DNA of 52,650 bases from Candidatus Hydrogenedentota bacterium (GCA_019695095.1 JAIBAQ010000019.1:1-52650), one strand, 5' to 3'; shown: positions 24,878 to 33,336, numbered from the stretch's first letter. The notes: generated from the sequence alone by a model not told the origin. Program-made: numbers and translations.

Positions 24878-25773
24878 AGCGAGATGTCCGTACGCCCCGT
24901 CAGTTTGCGATACGCCTCCACATACTTCTCACGAGTCTTTGTCACAACTTCGTCCGGCAACATCGGAGGCGGCGAATTCTTGTCCCAACCCGTCGTCTCC
25001 AACCAATCCCGCACGAATTGCTTATCGTAACTGGGCTGACCCTTGCCCGGCTGATACTGGTCCGCCGGCCAGAAACGCGATGAGTCCGGTGTCAACACTT
25101 CGTCCGCGAGCACCAGCGCACCCTCGCGCACGCCGAACTCAAACTTCGTGTCGCACAGAATTATACCCTTCTCCAACGCAAAATCACGTCCCCGCTCGTA
25201 CACCCGGATCGCCGCCGTCGAAGCCCATTCGCACCAGTCATCCCCAATAATCCCCGCGGCTTCCTCCGGCGAAATATTGATGTCGTGTCCATCCGTCGCC
25301 TTGGTCGCCGGAGTAAACAACGGCTGAGGCAGGCGATCCGACTCTTTGAGACCTGCCGGAAGCGCAATCTTACACACCGTCTGGCTGGTCTTGTATTCCT
25401 TCCAACCGCTGCCCGCCAAATACCCCCGGACAACAAACTCCACCGGAAACATCTCGCACTTGTGAACCAACATGGAGCGCCCGTCGAACTGATCCGCGTG
25501 CTCCTGAAATACCTTCGGAAAATCGGCAATGTTGACCGATATCAGATGGTTCTTGACGAGATCGCCCATCATCTCAAACCAAAACAGGGACATCTTCGTC
25601 AGGATCTTCCCCTTGTCGGGAATCCCTACCGGCATTACCCAGTCGAATGCCGAGATGCGGTCGGTTGCCACAATCAGAAGGCGGTCGCCGAGATCGTAGA
25701 TGTCGCGGACTTTCCCGCGCGCTGTAGGTTGAAGGGCGGGAATGTTCGTTTCACAAAGCGCTTGACTGCTCAT
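24874..25773 (-). CDS. purC: Phosphoribosylaminoimidazole-succinocarboxamide synthase
   Basis: 299 residues, the longer SAICAR synthase form. GKVRDIYDLGDRLLIVATDRISAFDWVMP is the signature N-terminus. EFVVRGYLAGSGWKEY and LCDTKFEFG (the metal-binding acidic motif) follow, and LTPDSSRFW is the substrate loop. It joins CAIR and aspartate using ATP in de novo purine synthesis. It starts 36 bp after the GH4 gene on the same strand, so a GH4-purC-purF transcript is likely. Confidence 0.96.
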   Translation of the reverse strand: MSSQALCETNIPALQPTARGKVRDIYDLGDRLLIVATDRISAFDWVMPVGIPDKGKILTKMSLFWFEMMGDLVKNHLISVNIADFPKVFQEHADQFDGRSMLVHKCEMFPVEFVVRGYLAGSGWKEYKTSQTVCKIALPAGLKESDRLPQPLFTPATKATDGHDINISPEEAAGIIGDDWCEWASTAAIRVYERGRDFALEKGIILCDTKFEFGVREGALVLADEVLTPDSSRFWPADQYQPGKGQPSYDKQFVRDWLETTGWDKNSPPPMLPDEVVTKTREKYVEAYRKLTGRTDISL

Positions 25774-25809
25774 GATCGCTCACCTGGTTGTTCCTGTGGA
25801 CTCATCGTT

Positions 25810-27096
25810 CTATTCGAAGAAGGTACCTTGGAGATGTTCCTTATTGATCTCCAGAAGTTCCTCCAGCAACGCCTTGCTCGCCTTGGCGCCCGGCATGAGC
25901 GGGTGAGTCAACATCGCCTCAAACGCCGCCTCCCGGTCACCATCGACTGCCGCCTTTACCGTCAAAGTCTCGTACGCCTTGATGTTCTGCATCAAGCCGC
26001 GAATGATCGGCGCGGGCGCCTCTTGCGGGATGGCCGCTGCGCCATCTTTGCCGATAATAGCGGCGACTTCCACCGACGCGTCCTTGTCGAAGGTCGGCAC
26101 CGCCCCGTTGTTCCTGCAACAAATCACCTGACGGTTCTTGCGATCGTTCTCGATCGCATCGATCAAGTGAAAGGCCGCCGTAGAGTAATGCGCGCCGCCG
26201 CGCTTCGACAACTCTTCAGGCTTCTCCTTCAATTCTTCCTTGCTGTACTTGTCGAACAAAGACTGCTCGATTTCGACCACTTCCTCGCCGCGGGTCTTTC
26301 CCTTTCGCTGAATCTTTGCCAGGGCCGCGTCGGTCGCGTAGTAATACTGAAGATACCCGTTCAGGAACATCCGAAGGCTCTTTATGGACTCCACCATGTT
26401 CGCGCAAATGGTCTCGTCGTCCCATTCTTCGCTGGCGTGCTCAATAAACTTCGCCAACACCGCGTCGGTCACGTCTTTGCCTTTGATCTTGAACCCGCGA
26501 ATCCACGCCAGGTGGTTCAGTCCCACGTAATCCAGCTCGACGTCCTCCATCGCGCACCCCATGTGCTTGACCACTTCCATGGTGATACCGATGGGTATGT
26601 TGCAGAGTCCGAAACTCGTCACGCTGCTGTGCCTGAGCAAGGCTTCCGTGATAATGCCGGACGGATTCGTGAAGTTTACGAGATACCCCCCCGGAGACAG
26701 GTTCTCCATGGTCAACGCAATCTCGAGAATACGCGGGATGGTTCGCAACGCGCAGGCAAATCCACCGACCCCAGTCGTCTCCTGGCCGATGATGCCGTGG
26801 CGCATGCCAAGCTTCTCGTCGTTGATACGCGCCTGGATTCCGCCCACCCGCAACTGCGTCACCACATACTTGGCATCCTTCACCGCGTCCCGCAGGTCCG
26901 TCGTGTGATGCACCGTGAACGGATTCCCGTTCTTCTCCGACATGCGCCGCGCCAACCCGGCGGTTATCTCCAGGCGATCCAGCACCGGGTCCATCATCCA
27001 CACTTCCGAGACTGGTATACGGTCCAATCGCGAGAAAAGACCATCCACAAGCTCCGGGCTATAAGAGCTACCGCCCCCGATTACAGCAATTTTCAT
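25810..27096 (-). CDS. Glycoside hydrolase family 4, 6-phospho-beta-glucosidase-like
   Basis: 428 residues. MKIAVIGGGSSYSPELVDGL binds NAD, as GH4 enzymes use an NAD- and Mn2+-dependent redox elimination mechanism. Expected metal and catalytic motifs are present: NFTNPSGI, LCNIPIG (Cys ligand), YVGLNHLAW (His ligand) and GGAHYSTAA. The CNxP motif favours phosphorylated beta- or alpha-glucosides over galacturonides. It would split a phosphorylated disaccharide in the cytoplasm, but no PTS genes are visible here. It heads the purC-purF operon and has its own strong promoter and a palindrome in the leader. AAGGAG is 12 nt upstream. Confidence 0.9.
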   Translation of the reverse strand: MKIAVIGGGSSYSPELVDGLFSRLDRIPVSEVWMMDPVLDRLEITAGLARRMSEKNGNPFTVHHTTDLRDAVKDAKYVVTQLRVGGIQARINDEKLGMRHGIIGQETTGVGGFACALRTIPRILEIALTMENLSPGGYLVNFTNPSGIITEALLRHSSVTSFGLCNIPIGITMEVVKHMGCAMEDVELDYVGLNHLAWIRGFKIKGKDVTDAVLAKFIEHASEEWDDETICANMVESIKSLRMFLNGYLQYYYATDAALAKIQRKGKTRGEEVVEIEQSLFDKYSKEELKEKPEELSKRGGAHYSTAAFHLIDAIENDRKNRQVICCRNNGAVPTFDKDASVEVAAIIGKDGAAAIPQEAPAPIIRGLMQNIKAYETLTVKAAVDGDREAAFEAMLTHPLMPGAKASKALLEELLEINKEHLQGTFFE

Positions 27097-27150
27097 GAAG
27101 AGATCGCGCTCCTTAAAGAATGAATCGAGTTCTTGAATCGACTTCGAGGT

Positions 27151-27168
27151 GCGCCCGAATTAGGGCGC
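27151..27168 (-). promoter_or_regulatory. Palindrome in the GH4 leader, possible operator
   Basis: GCGCCC (27151-27156) and GGGCGC (27163-27168) flank GAATTA. It is 40 nt downstream of the predicted GH4 -10 box and 55 bp before the start codon, so it could bind a repressor or form an RNA hairpin in the leader. Confidence 0.45.
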
Positions 27169-27207
27169 TTGTGAAGAGTCCCGCACGTGCTCTTTGTGAC
27201 GACGACG

Positions 27208-27236
27208 ATGATAAGGTGGACTCGCTTGGAAGTCAA
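27208..27236 (-). promoter_or_regulatory. Sigma-70-type promoter for GH4-purC-purF
   Basis: On the minus strand, TTGACT (27236-27231), a 17-bp spacer and TATCAT (27213-27208) form a near-consensus promoter. The leader would be about 105 nt. Confidence 0.75.
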
Positions 27237-27255
27237 ACTCGTCTACACTTCGGCA

Positions 27256-27284
27256 TTGGCATGTCATGACGTATCGGGTACAAT
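27256..27284 (+). promoter_or_regulatory. Sigma-70-type promoter, plus strand
   Basis: TTGGCA (27256-27261), a 17-bp spacer and TACAAT (27279-27284). The first plausible gene on this strand starts only at 27566, so the transcript would have a leader of about 275 nt. Confidence 0.55.
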
Positions 27285-27565
27285 CGATTCCGCTGAATTT
27301 TGTGCATTTTGATGTCGCAACGGGCAATTGAACATGCGATCTGCTATTTGCCAGAATTTCACTGTTCTTCGAGGGAACAAATGCGTGACCAAATTGCGCC
27401 ACAGGTCGATTGTGACTTTCCCGGGTTTCAATCCAAAATCGAAAATCCAGATCTCTGAATTCCATACTATGGTTAGGTTTATCCAGCTACTTCGTTTCAA
27501 AACCGCATGCGGCTCACAAAGGAGGGTTCCACTCTGCTTGCGGCCCTGATACATGGTGATATGCG

Positions 27566-28303
27566 ATGGTAGGATTCGACCTGGCATGGGTGCTTTCGGG
27601 TCTTCTGTTGATCCCTTACTTACTCTGGGGGTTCTACCTCCTGCGCGAACGTCTCGTGCACCGAGTCGAACTCGACCGCGCGGTTGAAACCTTCACCGTA
27701 ACCGCTCTCTTCTTCTTCTTCATCTTCGAATTCACGTTGCTCAAAAAATGGCTCGGACACAATCACCTCAAGCTCGTCTTCTCCGTTCTTGGACTTACCG
27801 TCTCTGCTGCCGCACTGTACGGCCCCCTGCTGGTCTCGTTCATTTCGCACTTCATTGTCGACTTGATTATGCCCACGCGCCGCTACGGCGTCAGCGTGCC
27901 CCAATACGGCACTGCCGAGGCCTGCGAATTGCGCGGCGATTTCGAAGGCGCCGCACGCGAATTCGTCGCCGTGTCCCGCATGTTCCCCAAAGAAACCAAA
28001 GCCGCTATTCGAGCCGCCGACAACTATATGAAAGTGGACCGCCCTGCGGACGCTGTGCCGTGGTTCGAACTCGCATTGAAGTCCTCCGCCTCACCGGAGG
28101 AAACGCTCTCTATTGCAAATCGGCTTCATGACATCTACCTCCGCAGGCTCGACAACCGAGATGCCGCCAGGAAGGCCCTTGAAACCTATCTCGCCCGCTT
28201 CCCCGATTCTGAATTCGCCGGCTCCGTCTCCCAACGATTGGCCCGCCTCGATACCGGCTCAACCCCCGTTCCCCGCAATCCCTTCGGCGAAAACCATACT
28301 TAA
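27566..28303 (+). CDS. Membrane protein with TPR-like cytoplasmic domain
   Basis: 245 residues. Three hydrophobic helices are visible: LAWVLSGLLLIPYLLWGFYL (~6-26), FTVTALFFFFIFEF (~43-57) and LVFSVLGLTVSAAALYGPLLVSFISHFIV (~70-98). After ~110 comes a soluble helical-repeat region (ELRGDFEGAAREF, AADNYMKVDRPADAVPWFELAL, AARKALETYLARFPDSEFA) of TPR type. It may be a scaffold at the membrane. The ATG at 27566 is the first in-frame start after a stop at 27557, but its ribosome-binding site is weak. I do not recognise the family. Confidence 0.7.
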   Translation: MVGFDLAWVLSGLLLIPYLLWGFYLLRERLVHRVELDRAVETFTVTALFFFFIFEFTLLKKWLGHNHLKLVFSVLGLTVSAAALYGPLLVSFISHFIVDLIMPTRRYGVSVPQYGTAEACELRGDFEGAAREFVAVSRMFPKETKAAIRAADNYMKVDRPADAVPWFELALKSSASPEETLSIANRLHDIYLRRLDNRDAARKALETYLARFPDSEFAGSVSQRLARLDTGSTPVPRNPFGENHT

Positions 28304-28475
28304 TCCGGCGCGTATATACGCACTTCCCTAGACATGTCGTGGGGCGTCCTCCTCTTTTGAATCGGCATCGTATTGCCGTCTGGACCGGGCGCGCGTGCAA
28401 TGCGCACGAACTACACCAGAATGAGACATCGTATCTGCAAACACTAGCTATTGCGTGCTAATCACCTGCGACAAC

Positions 28476-28505
28476 TTGCGTATTTTGTCGCACTTCGGGT
28501 AAACT
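28476..28505 (+). promoter_or_regulatory. Possible promoter for the response regulator
   Basis: TTGCGT (28476-28481), an 18-bp spacer and TAAACT (28500-28505), about 50 nt before the GTG start. Confidence 0.4.
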
Positions 28506-28557
28506 CTATTGAGATAGTTTTCATTTGGGCTAATGACTACCAGGGGAGTGGGCAATC

Positions 28558-29484
28558 GTGCAGCAGTTTCGCGTGTGCGTCGCCGACGACGACGAACCCG
28601 CAGCAACAGTACTCTGCGAAGGTCTCAAGTTAAATAACTATGACGCTTTTGCCGTGTACACGGGTGCCGATGCCCTTGATGCGTGTCGTAAGGGGGGCGT
28701 CGATCTTTTACTGTTGGATGTCTGTTTCCCGGACATCAGCGGTTTTGAGGTCATCAAGAGTCTGAAAGAGTCTTCGCTTACTCGCGATATCGCGGTAATA
28801 TTCGTGAGCGCGAAAGGTTCTGAAGCCGATATTCTGACCGGCTACCAATTGGGCGCCGTCGACTACATCACCAAGCCGTACAACCTGCCCATGGTGATGG
28901 TGCGCGTTGAGGCGGCGATTCGCGCGCGCAACGTTACTCAGCGCCTTACGCCTGCCGACGAGATCCTCTGCGATTCCGCGTATACCGATCACCTCACCGG
29001 TCTGCGCAACAGGCGTTTCCTTCTGGAGCGCCTTCAGGAAGAAGTCGAAGAAGCCCACCGCTACGACTATCCCGTATCGTGTGTTGTTTTCGACGTGGAC
29101 GAAGTCCGCGCCGTCGACGAAGAGCTTGGACCCGTCTCGCTGGACGATCTACTCGTCGAATTGGCCATGTCGTTGCGCAACCACTCGCGCACCTTCGACG
29201 TGCTCGCTCGCTACGATGGCACCCTGTTTGCCGTCGTGCTGCCGCACACGCCAATGGAACAGGCCGTGAGCTACGCCTCGAAGATTCTCCATGAAATGGA
29301 CAGCACGACCTTCTCGGATCCGAGTTTTCCCACCGAAGTGCGCATGAGCGCGGGTATTGTCTCCTGCCAGAACGGAAGCGCACTGAGCGCGGACCGTGTC
29401 CTGGGGCAAGCTATGCGCGGACTGCTTGAAGCCAAGGGCAAGCGTAGCGATAGACTGGTCGCCTGCAACCTCTCTCAAGAGTAG
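28558..29484 (+). CDS. Response regulator with degenerate GGDEF domain
   Basis: 308 residues from a GTG. The receiver domain (1-122) has the acidic pocket Asp10-12, phospho-acceptor Asp54 (LLLDVCFPD), Ser84 and Lys106 (ITKPYN), so it should be phosphorylatable. A GGDEF-fold domain follows (DHLTGLRNRRFLLERL to about 300). The GGDEF signature reads DGTLF within RYDGTLFAVVLP, and the metal-binding segment is DVDEVRAVDEELG, so diguanylate cyclase activity is unlikely. It may bind c-di-GMP or GTP or act as a protein switch. No partner kinase is adjacent; the orphan PAS kinase at 37309 is one candidate. Confidence 0.87.
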   Translation: MQQFRVCVADDDEPAATVLCEGLKLNNYDAFAVYTGADALDACRKGGVDLLLLDVCFPDISGFEVIKSLKESSLTRDIAVIFVSAKGSEADILTGYQLGAVDYITKPYNLPMVMVRVEAAIRARNVTQRLTPADEILCDSAYTDHLTGLRNRRFLLERLQEEVEEAHRYDYPVSCVVFDVDEVRAVDEELGPVSLDDLLVELAMSLRNHSRTFDVLARYDGTLFAVVLPHTPMEQAVSYASKILHEMDSTTFSDPSFPTEVRMSAGIVSCQNGSALSADRVLGQAMRGLLEAKGKRSDRLVACNLSQE

Positions 29485-29511
29485 CGCGGCAATTCGCACA
29501 ACGTCTCGATC

Positions 29512-30789
29512 TCAAATCCCCAACCGCTTGAGTGCTTTCTTGCCGATGTCCGTGCGCCAATGAGCGTTCTCGAATTGAATGCGCTTTACGGCCTCATACG
29601 CCTTGCCGATCGCAGCAGGTATGCCCGATCCCACCGCCGTAATGTTCAGCACGCGGCCGCCGTTGGTTGTCACTCCGGCCTCGGTCTGTTTCGTCCCGGC
29701 ATGGAAAACCAGTGCGCCGCCGCGCTCCGCATCGTCGATGCCGCTTATCACGAATCCCTTTTGAAACGAACCGGGATAGCCACCAGAAGCCATCACCACG
29801 CTCACGCACGCATCGTCGTTCCATGCCAATTGCTGTTTGTGAAGCGTACCGTCGATGCACGCGCCGAAGATTGGAACGATATCACCCACCATGCGCGGCA
29901 AAACTACTTGGGTCTCAGGATCGCCAAAGCGGCAATTGAACTCGATGACCTTCGGGCCTTGCTCCGTGATAATCAAGCCCGCATACAACACGCCCTTGTA
30001 CGGCGTGCCTTCTTTCGCCATCCCCTCCACCGTCGGGCGCAGGATGCTTGAATGAATTACTTCCAGCAGTCTCTCATCGACAACGGGGGCAGGGGAGTAG
30101 GCGCCCATTCCCCCCGTGTTCGGCCCCGTGTCGCCGTCGAACACGGCCTTGTGATCCTGGCTGGGGACCATCGGAACAACCGTCTTGCCATCACAGAATG
30201 CCAGTATCGACGCTTCTTCGCCGATTAGGCACTCCTCGATAACAACCTTCGCGCCCGCGTCGCCAAACACCCGTTCGGTCATCGCAGAGTTGATCGCTTC
30301 GACCGCCTCGTCCACCGTGCGCGCCACGGTTACGCCCTTGCCCGCCGCAAGGCCGTCTGCCTTCACGACAATGGGCGCCCCCTTTTCTTTCACGTACTCA
30401 ATGGCCTTCCACGCCACGTCGAATTCGGCGTACTCGGCTGTGGGAATGCCGTACTTGCACATGATCCGTTTCGCGAATGCCTTGCTCGCCTCCAATTGGG
30501 CGGCCGCCTGAACCGGGCCAAACGCGCGCAATCCACGCTCTTCCAGGCGATCCACCAGCCCCCGCGACAGCGGATCCTCGGGACCCACCACAGTCAGGTC
30601 GCACTGCTTCTCAGCCGCAAAACGGACCAATCCATCCACGTCGCTCGCGGCAATGTCAACACACTCCGCCAATCGCGAGATACCAGGATTGCCCGGTGCG
30701 CAATACAATGTCTTGACCAATGGGCTCTGCGCGATTTTCCACACCAACGCGTGTTCGCGGCCCCCACCCCCTACTACGAGTACCTTCAC
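29512..30789 (-). CDS. purD: Phosphoribosylamine--glycine ligase
   Basis: 425 residues, full length. MKVLVVGGGGREHALVWK is the N-domain signature. The ATP-grasp region includes PIVVKADGLAAGKGV and VIEECLIGEEAS, and the metal site is IEFNCRFGDPETQ. It joins phosphoribosylamine and glycine to GAR, step 2 of purine synthesis. The start is a GTG at 30789 with GAGGAG 6 nt upstream, inside the end of purH; only 3 bp separate the two genes. Confidence 0.96.
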   Translation of the reverse strand: MKVLVVGGGGREHALVWKIAQSPLVKTLYCAPGNPGISRLAECVDIAASDVDGLVRFAAEKQCDLTVVGPEDPLSRGLVDRLEERGLRAFGPVQAAAQLEASKAFAKRIMCKYGIPTAEYAEFDVAWKAIEYVKEKGAPIVVKADGLAAGKGVTVARTVDEAVEAINSAMTERVFGDAGAKVVIEECLIGEEASILAFCDGKTVVPMVPSQDHKAVFDGDTGPNTGGMGAYSPAPVVDERLLEVIHSSILRPTVEGMAKEGTPYKGVLYAGLIITEQGPKVIEFNCRFGDPETQVVLPRMVGDIVPIFGACIDGTLHKQQLAWNDDACVSVVMASGGYPGSFQKGFVISGIDDAERGGALVFHAGTKQTEAGVTTNGGRVLNITAVGSGIPAAIGKAYEAVKRIQFENAHWRTDIGKKALKRLGI

Positions 30790-30792
30790 GGA

Positions 30793-31398
30793 CTACTCCT
30801 CGTTCAGTTGAACACTCTTCAAATACTCGGCAATGACCGTATCGTATTGGGCCGTACACTCGAACGCTTCCTGCGCCAACCGAAAACGCGTCTTAAACGT
30901 CACGTTCCCGTCGTGGGCACGCAGCTCATGCATGACGCCCTTGTACCGCTCCGGATTCACGACTACCGTCACATACCGGAAATTCTTCGCCGCCGATCGA
31001 ATCATCGACATACCGCCGATATCGACTTGATCGATGACCTCTTCTACCGTCACCCCCTGACGCTGAATCACGTCTTCGACGGGGTGCAGATTCACAATAC
31101 AGAAATCGATCCAATGGAAGTTGGCCGCGCACAACTGCTCTTCGTGTAGCTTTCGCTCCCGAATCCCAAGCAATCCTGCGTGCACCTTCGTGTGCAACGT
31201 CTTGACGCGCCCGTCCATCATTTCCTGAACGCCCGTATAGTCTCCGATGCTCACCGCGTCGATTCCCGCGTCCCGCAAGACTTGTAGCGTTCCCGCCGTG
31301 CTGATAATTTCCACGTTGAATTCACGCAAGAGCTGGGCAAGCTCCACAATTCCCGTCTTGTCGTGACAACTCAGAATTGCCCGTCTGACTTTCTGCAT
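30793..31398 (-). CDS. purH: Stand-alone IMP cyclohydrolase domain of PurH
   Basis: 201 residues, covering only the N-terminal IMP cyclohydrolase (MGS-like) half of bifunctional PurH (~520 residues). RRAILSCHDKTGIVELAQLL, ISTAGT, MDGRVKTLHTKVHAGLLGIR and VDIGGMSMIRSAAKNF are all present. The AICAR transformylase half is absent and the gene ends cleanly before purD, so it does not look like a frameshift. It would close the ring of FAICAR to IMP. The transformylase must be encoded elsewhere as a separate protein (a PurH C-domain or a PurP type). GGAGG precedes the ATG by 8 nt. Confidence 0.9.
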   Translation of the reverse strand: MQKVRRAILSCHDKTGIVELAQLLREFNVEIISTAGTLQVLRDAGIDAVSIGDYTGVQEMMDGRVKTLHTKVHAGLLGIRERKLHEEQLCAANFHWIDFCIVNLHPVEDVIQRQGVTVEEVIDQVDIGGMSMIRSAAKNFRYVTVVVNPERYKGVMHELRAHDGNVTFKTRFRLAQEAFECTAQYDTVIAEYLKSVQLNEE

Positions 31399-31584
31399 CG
31401 TCCCTACCTCCGTGCCCTACGGCGAAAATTCCCATCCTCCGCGCGCATGAGCGGAAAAGGGGGATTTATGATACCGGACCCACCACAAGAATTCGAAATT
31501 CACCGAAGCGTGTCTGCCATTCTGCACCGTCCCCTCCGTCTTGGTCCCTTTCGCCCCTACATGAATGTCCGTTGTCCAGGTTGT

Positions 31585-31598
31585 CCCATAGGTCCCAT
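31585..31598. repeat. CCCATAGGTCCCAT repeat, copy 1
   Basis: The identical 14-mer recurs at 42793-42806, and a longer palindromic relative is at 48308-48348. All lie in intergenic sequence. Confidence 0.65.
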
Positions 31599-31629
31599 GT
31601 TCAAGCGCCTCTTTGTGCCATCCACCGCG

Positions 31630-31658
31630 TTGACCCATCCCCAATCCCCGACTATACT
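31630..31658 (+). promoter_or_regulatory. Sigma-70-type promoter for the C45 hydrolase
   Basis: TTGACC (31630-31635), a 17-bp spacer and TATACT (31653-31658), with a predicted leader of ~35 nt before the ATG at 31700. Confidence 0.75.
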
Positions 31659-31699
31659 TCCCCGCGCCAAGAGTTCGCGGCCTCTGAAAGGCATTCACG

Positions 31700-33157
31700 A
31701 TGGCTGTCGTGTACGAAAAACCATACTCGAAGATCCTAGTCCGCCAGGCAGGCAAGGGACGCCTGTTTCAACTTGTATCCAATTTCGGAACCTTGCCGCT
31801 CTTGCACCTTCGAGGGTCGCGCGCCGAAATGGCAAACCAGTATGGTCATCTGGCAGGAGACAAGATCCTCACTTCCGCCGCCCGCGCCATAGGCATCGTG
31901 TCGGCTGGCCTTCCGAGCACCGACCTTGCTACGTGTATTCTCGACAGCGCTTGGCGGATGCTTTGTCCTCACACTCCCGAACGCTACCTGGAAGAAATCG
32001 AGGCTATCGTGGAGGGAGCGCGCTCGGCCCACATTGCCATTACCGCCCAAGATCTCGAGCGTCTGCTGGCCGTAGCCAACCTCGACCTCTACAAACGCGA
32101 AGAACGCCTGAACGAGTTCGTCGACGCCGAGATCCTACAGGCCTTGGCAGGCTTTCGGCCCATGTCGTGCACCATGTTTGCGGTGTGGGGCAACCGGACT
32201 GTCGATGGAAAGCTCTATGCTCTGCGCAATCTCGACTGGATATCCCAAGTCGGCTTTCACGAAGACCGCCAAATCACGCTCTACGAACCCGATAATGCCC
32301 CCGCGTACGTCGCAATAGGCTATGGCGGCATTATTGGCGCCTTGGCGGGCATGAACGAAGAAGGCATTACGCTCTCCGAAGTGGGGGCCTTCAGCGTCAG
32401 CGAAGAATTGGATGGCACTCCTTGGACCCTCATGGCGCGCCAGGTATTGGAAGATTCCCGCTCGTTGGATGACGCCGTTGGCATTATCAACAACACTCGC
32501 CACACCATCGGCTACAACTACCTCGTCGCACACGGCGACCCAAGACACTTCGGGACCGAAGCCTTTGCGCCGCGAGCTGCCGCGTTCGAGACCAACTACG
32601 ACTGTTGCGAGCTTTTCTACGATGACGATCCCAAAGAGCGCGCCGCGCGTTGGGTAAGCCCTTCCGGCGAAGAATTGAAATATGGCCTGCCTCTCAAAGA
32701 GGCCGTATTTCGCGCCGACACCGCATTTGGCGAAAAGACGCGCGCACTTCAGGCCGCCGACAACGGACCCGGCGAACCGGCCAATGACGGCGACCCCCGG
32801 AAAGGCAGTTCTTACGTGTCCTGTCATGTTCCCATGCACGACATGATCAAGGCCTACGAGACAGGTTCGGAGTATGTTTTCCCAATACGCGATACAAAAG
32901 TGATCGAAGCAGGCAGTCCCCGTAAAATCGGGCCTGACGAGGCCCTCAATATTGCGGCGACCGTTGCGCACAACACCGAGAAACTGCACCTCAACGATTG
33001 GAACGTGATGAGCGTCGTGTATGGCGCAACGGACCTGGACTTCTGGGTCGCCTACGAATCGCGCGACGAACAGGGAAACTGGAAAAATGCTCCCGATTCG
33101 GGATATTGGAAGTTGAACCTTCGCGAACTGTTAAACGATGGGTTGAAACAAGGATAG
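31700..33157 (+). CDS. C45-family Ntn hydrolase (acyltransferase/amidase-like)
   Basis: 485 residues. PMSCTMFAVWGNRTVDGKLYALRNLDW places the likely autoproteolytic nucleophile at Cys157. Cleavage before it would free a catalytic beta chain, as in isopenicillin N acyltransferase-like C45 proteins and choloylglycine-type Ntn hydrolases. IGYGGIIGALAGMNEEGITLSEVGAFS is typical of the active-site beta sheet. The ~156-residue N-terminal part would be the alpha chain. No signal peptide is visible, so a cytoplasmic role in N-acyl amide hydrolysis or transfer is likely; the substrate is unknown. It has its own promoter and is followed by a small membrane-protein gene after 11 bp. Confidence 0.8.
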   Translation: MAVVYEKPYSKILVRQAGKGRLFQLVSNFGTLPLLHLRGSRAEMANQYGHLAGDKILTSAARAIGIVSAGLPSTDLATCILDSAWRMLCPHTPERYLEEIEAIVEGARSAHIAITAQDLERLLAVANLDLYKREERLNEFVDAEILQALAGFRPMSCTMFAVWGNRTVDGKLYALRNLDWISQVGFHEDRQITLYEPDNAPAYVAIGYGGIIGALAGMNEEGITLSEVGAFSVSEELDGTPWTLMARQVLEDSRSLDDAVGIINNTRHTIGYNYLVAHGDPRHFGTEAFAPRAAAFETNYDCCELFYDDDPKERAARWVSPSGEELKYGLPLKEAVFRADTAFGEKTRALQAADNGPGEPANDGDPRKGSSYVSCHVPMHDMIKAYETGSEYVFPIRDTKVIEAGSPRKIGPDEALNIAATVAHNTEKLHLNDWNVMSVVYGATDLDFWVAYESRDEQGNWKNAPDSGYWKLNLRELLNDGLKQG

Positions 33158-33168
33158 AGGATGCGGGT

Positions 33169-33336
33169 ATGACACTCCTTGGTATTCTGTTGGCTATTGC
33201 TGGTGTGCTTGGGGTTGTTGGAGTCTTTATGGGAATCATACAGTCCACGGGGTTGATTGGCGACCCACGCCTTTGGGGCGGCGTCGCAGCCGCCGGAATC
33301 ATACTCGCCATCTTTACGCGCCGTCCGCGCGATTGA
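33169..33336 (+). CDS. Small two-helix membrane protein
   Basis: 55 residues. Two hydrophobic segments (LLGILLAIAGVLGVVGVFMGII and LWGGVAAAGIILAIF) are joined by a short loop, and the C-terminus is basic (TRRPRD). The ATG follows the C45 gene stop by 11 bp with GAGG 8 nt upstream, suggesting coupling. No family is recognised. Confidence 0.6.
   Translation: MTLLGILLAIAGVLGVVGVFMGIIQSTGLIGDPRLWGGVAAAGIILAIFTRRPRD

Larger units (their letters stand above)
27097..27565. other. Divergent intergenic region between GH4 and the TPR membrane protein
   Basis: The region contains two back-to-back promoters (27208-27236 minus, 27256-27284 plus) and a palindrome in the GH4 leader. About 280 bp of non-coding sequence then reads toward the plus-strand gene, including AT-rich CCAAAATC-type debris and an orphan AAAGGAGGG near 27519 with no long frame after it. 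Confidence 0.6.
31399..31699. other. Divergent promoter region between purH and the C45 hydrolase
   Basis: The region holds the plus-strand promoter at 31630-31658 and one copy of the CCCATAGGTCCCAT motif (31585-31598). For the minus strand a TATCAT lies about 90 bp upstream of purH, without a good -35. No gene is seen. Confidence 0.5.

Noticed and set aside
25285-27123. A 612-codon open frame on the plus strand
   Set aside because: It is antisense to purC and the GH4 gene, both with clear motifs; the frame has no recognisable domains and arises from codon bias on the opposite strand.
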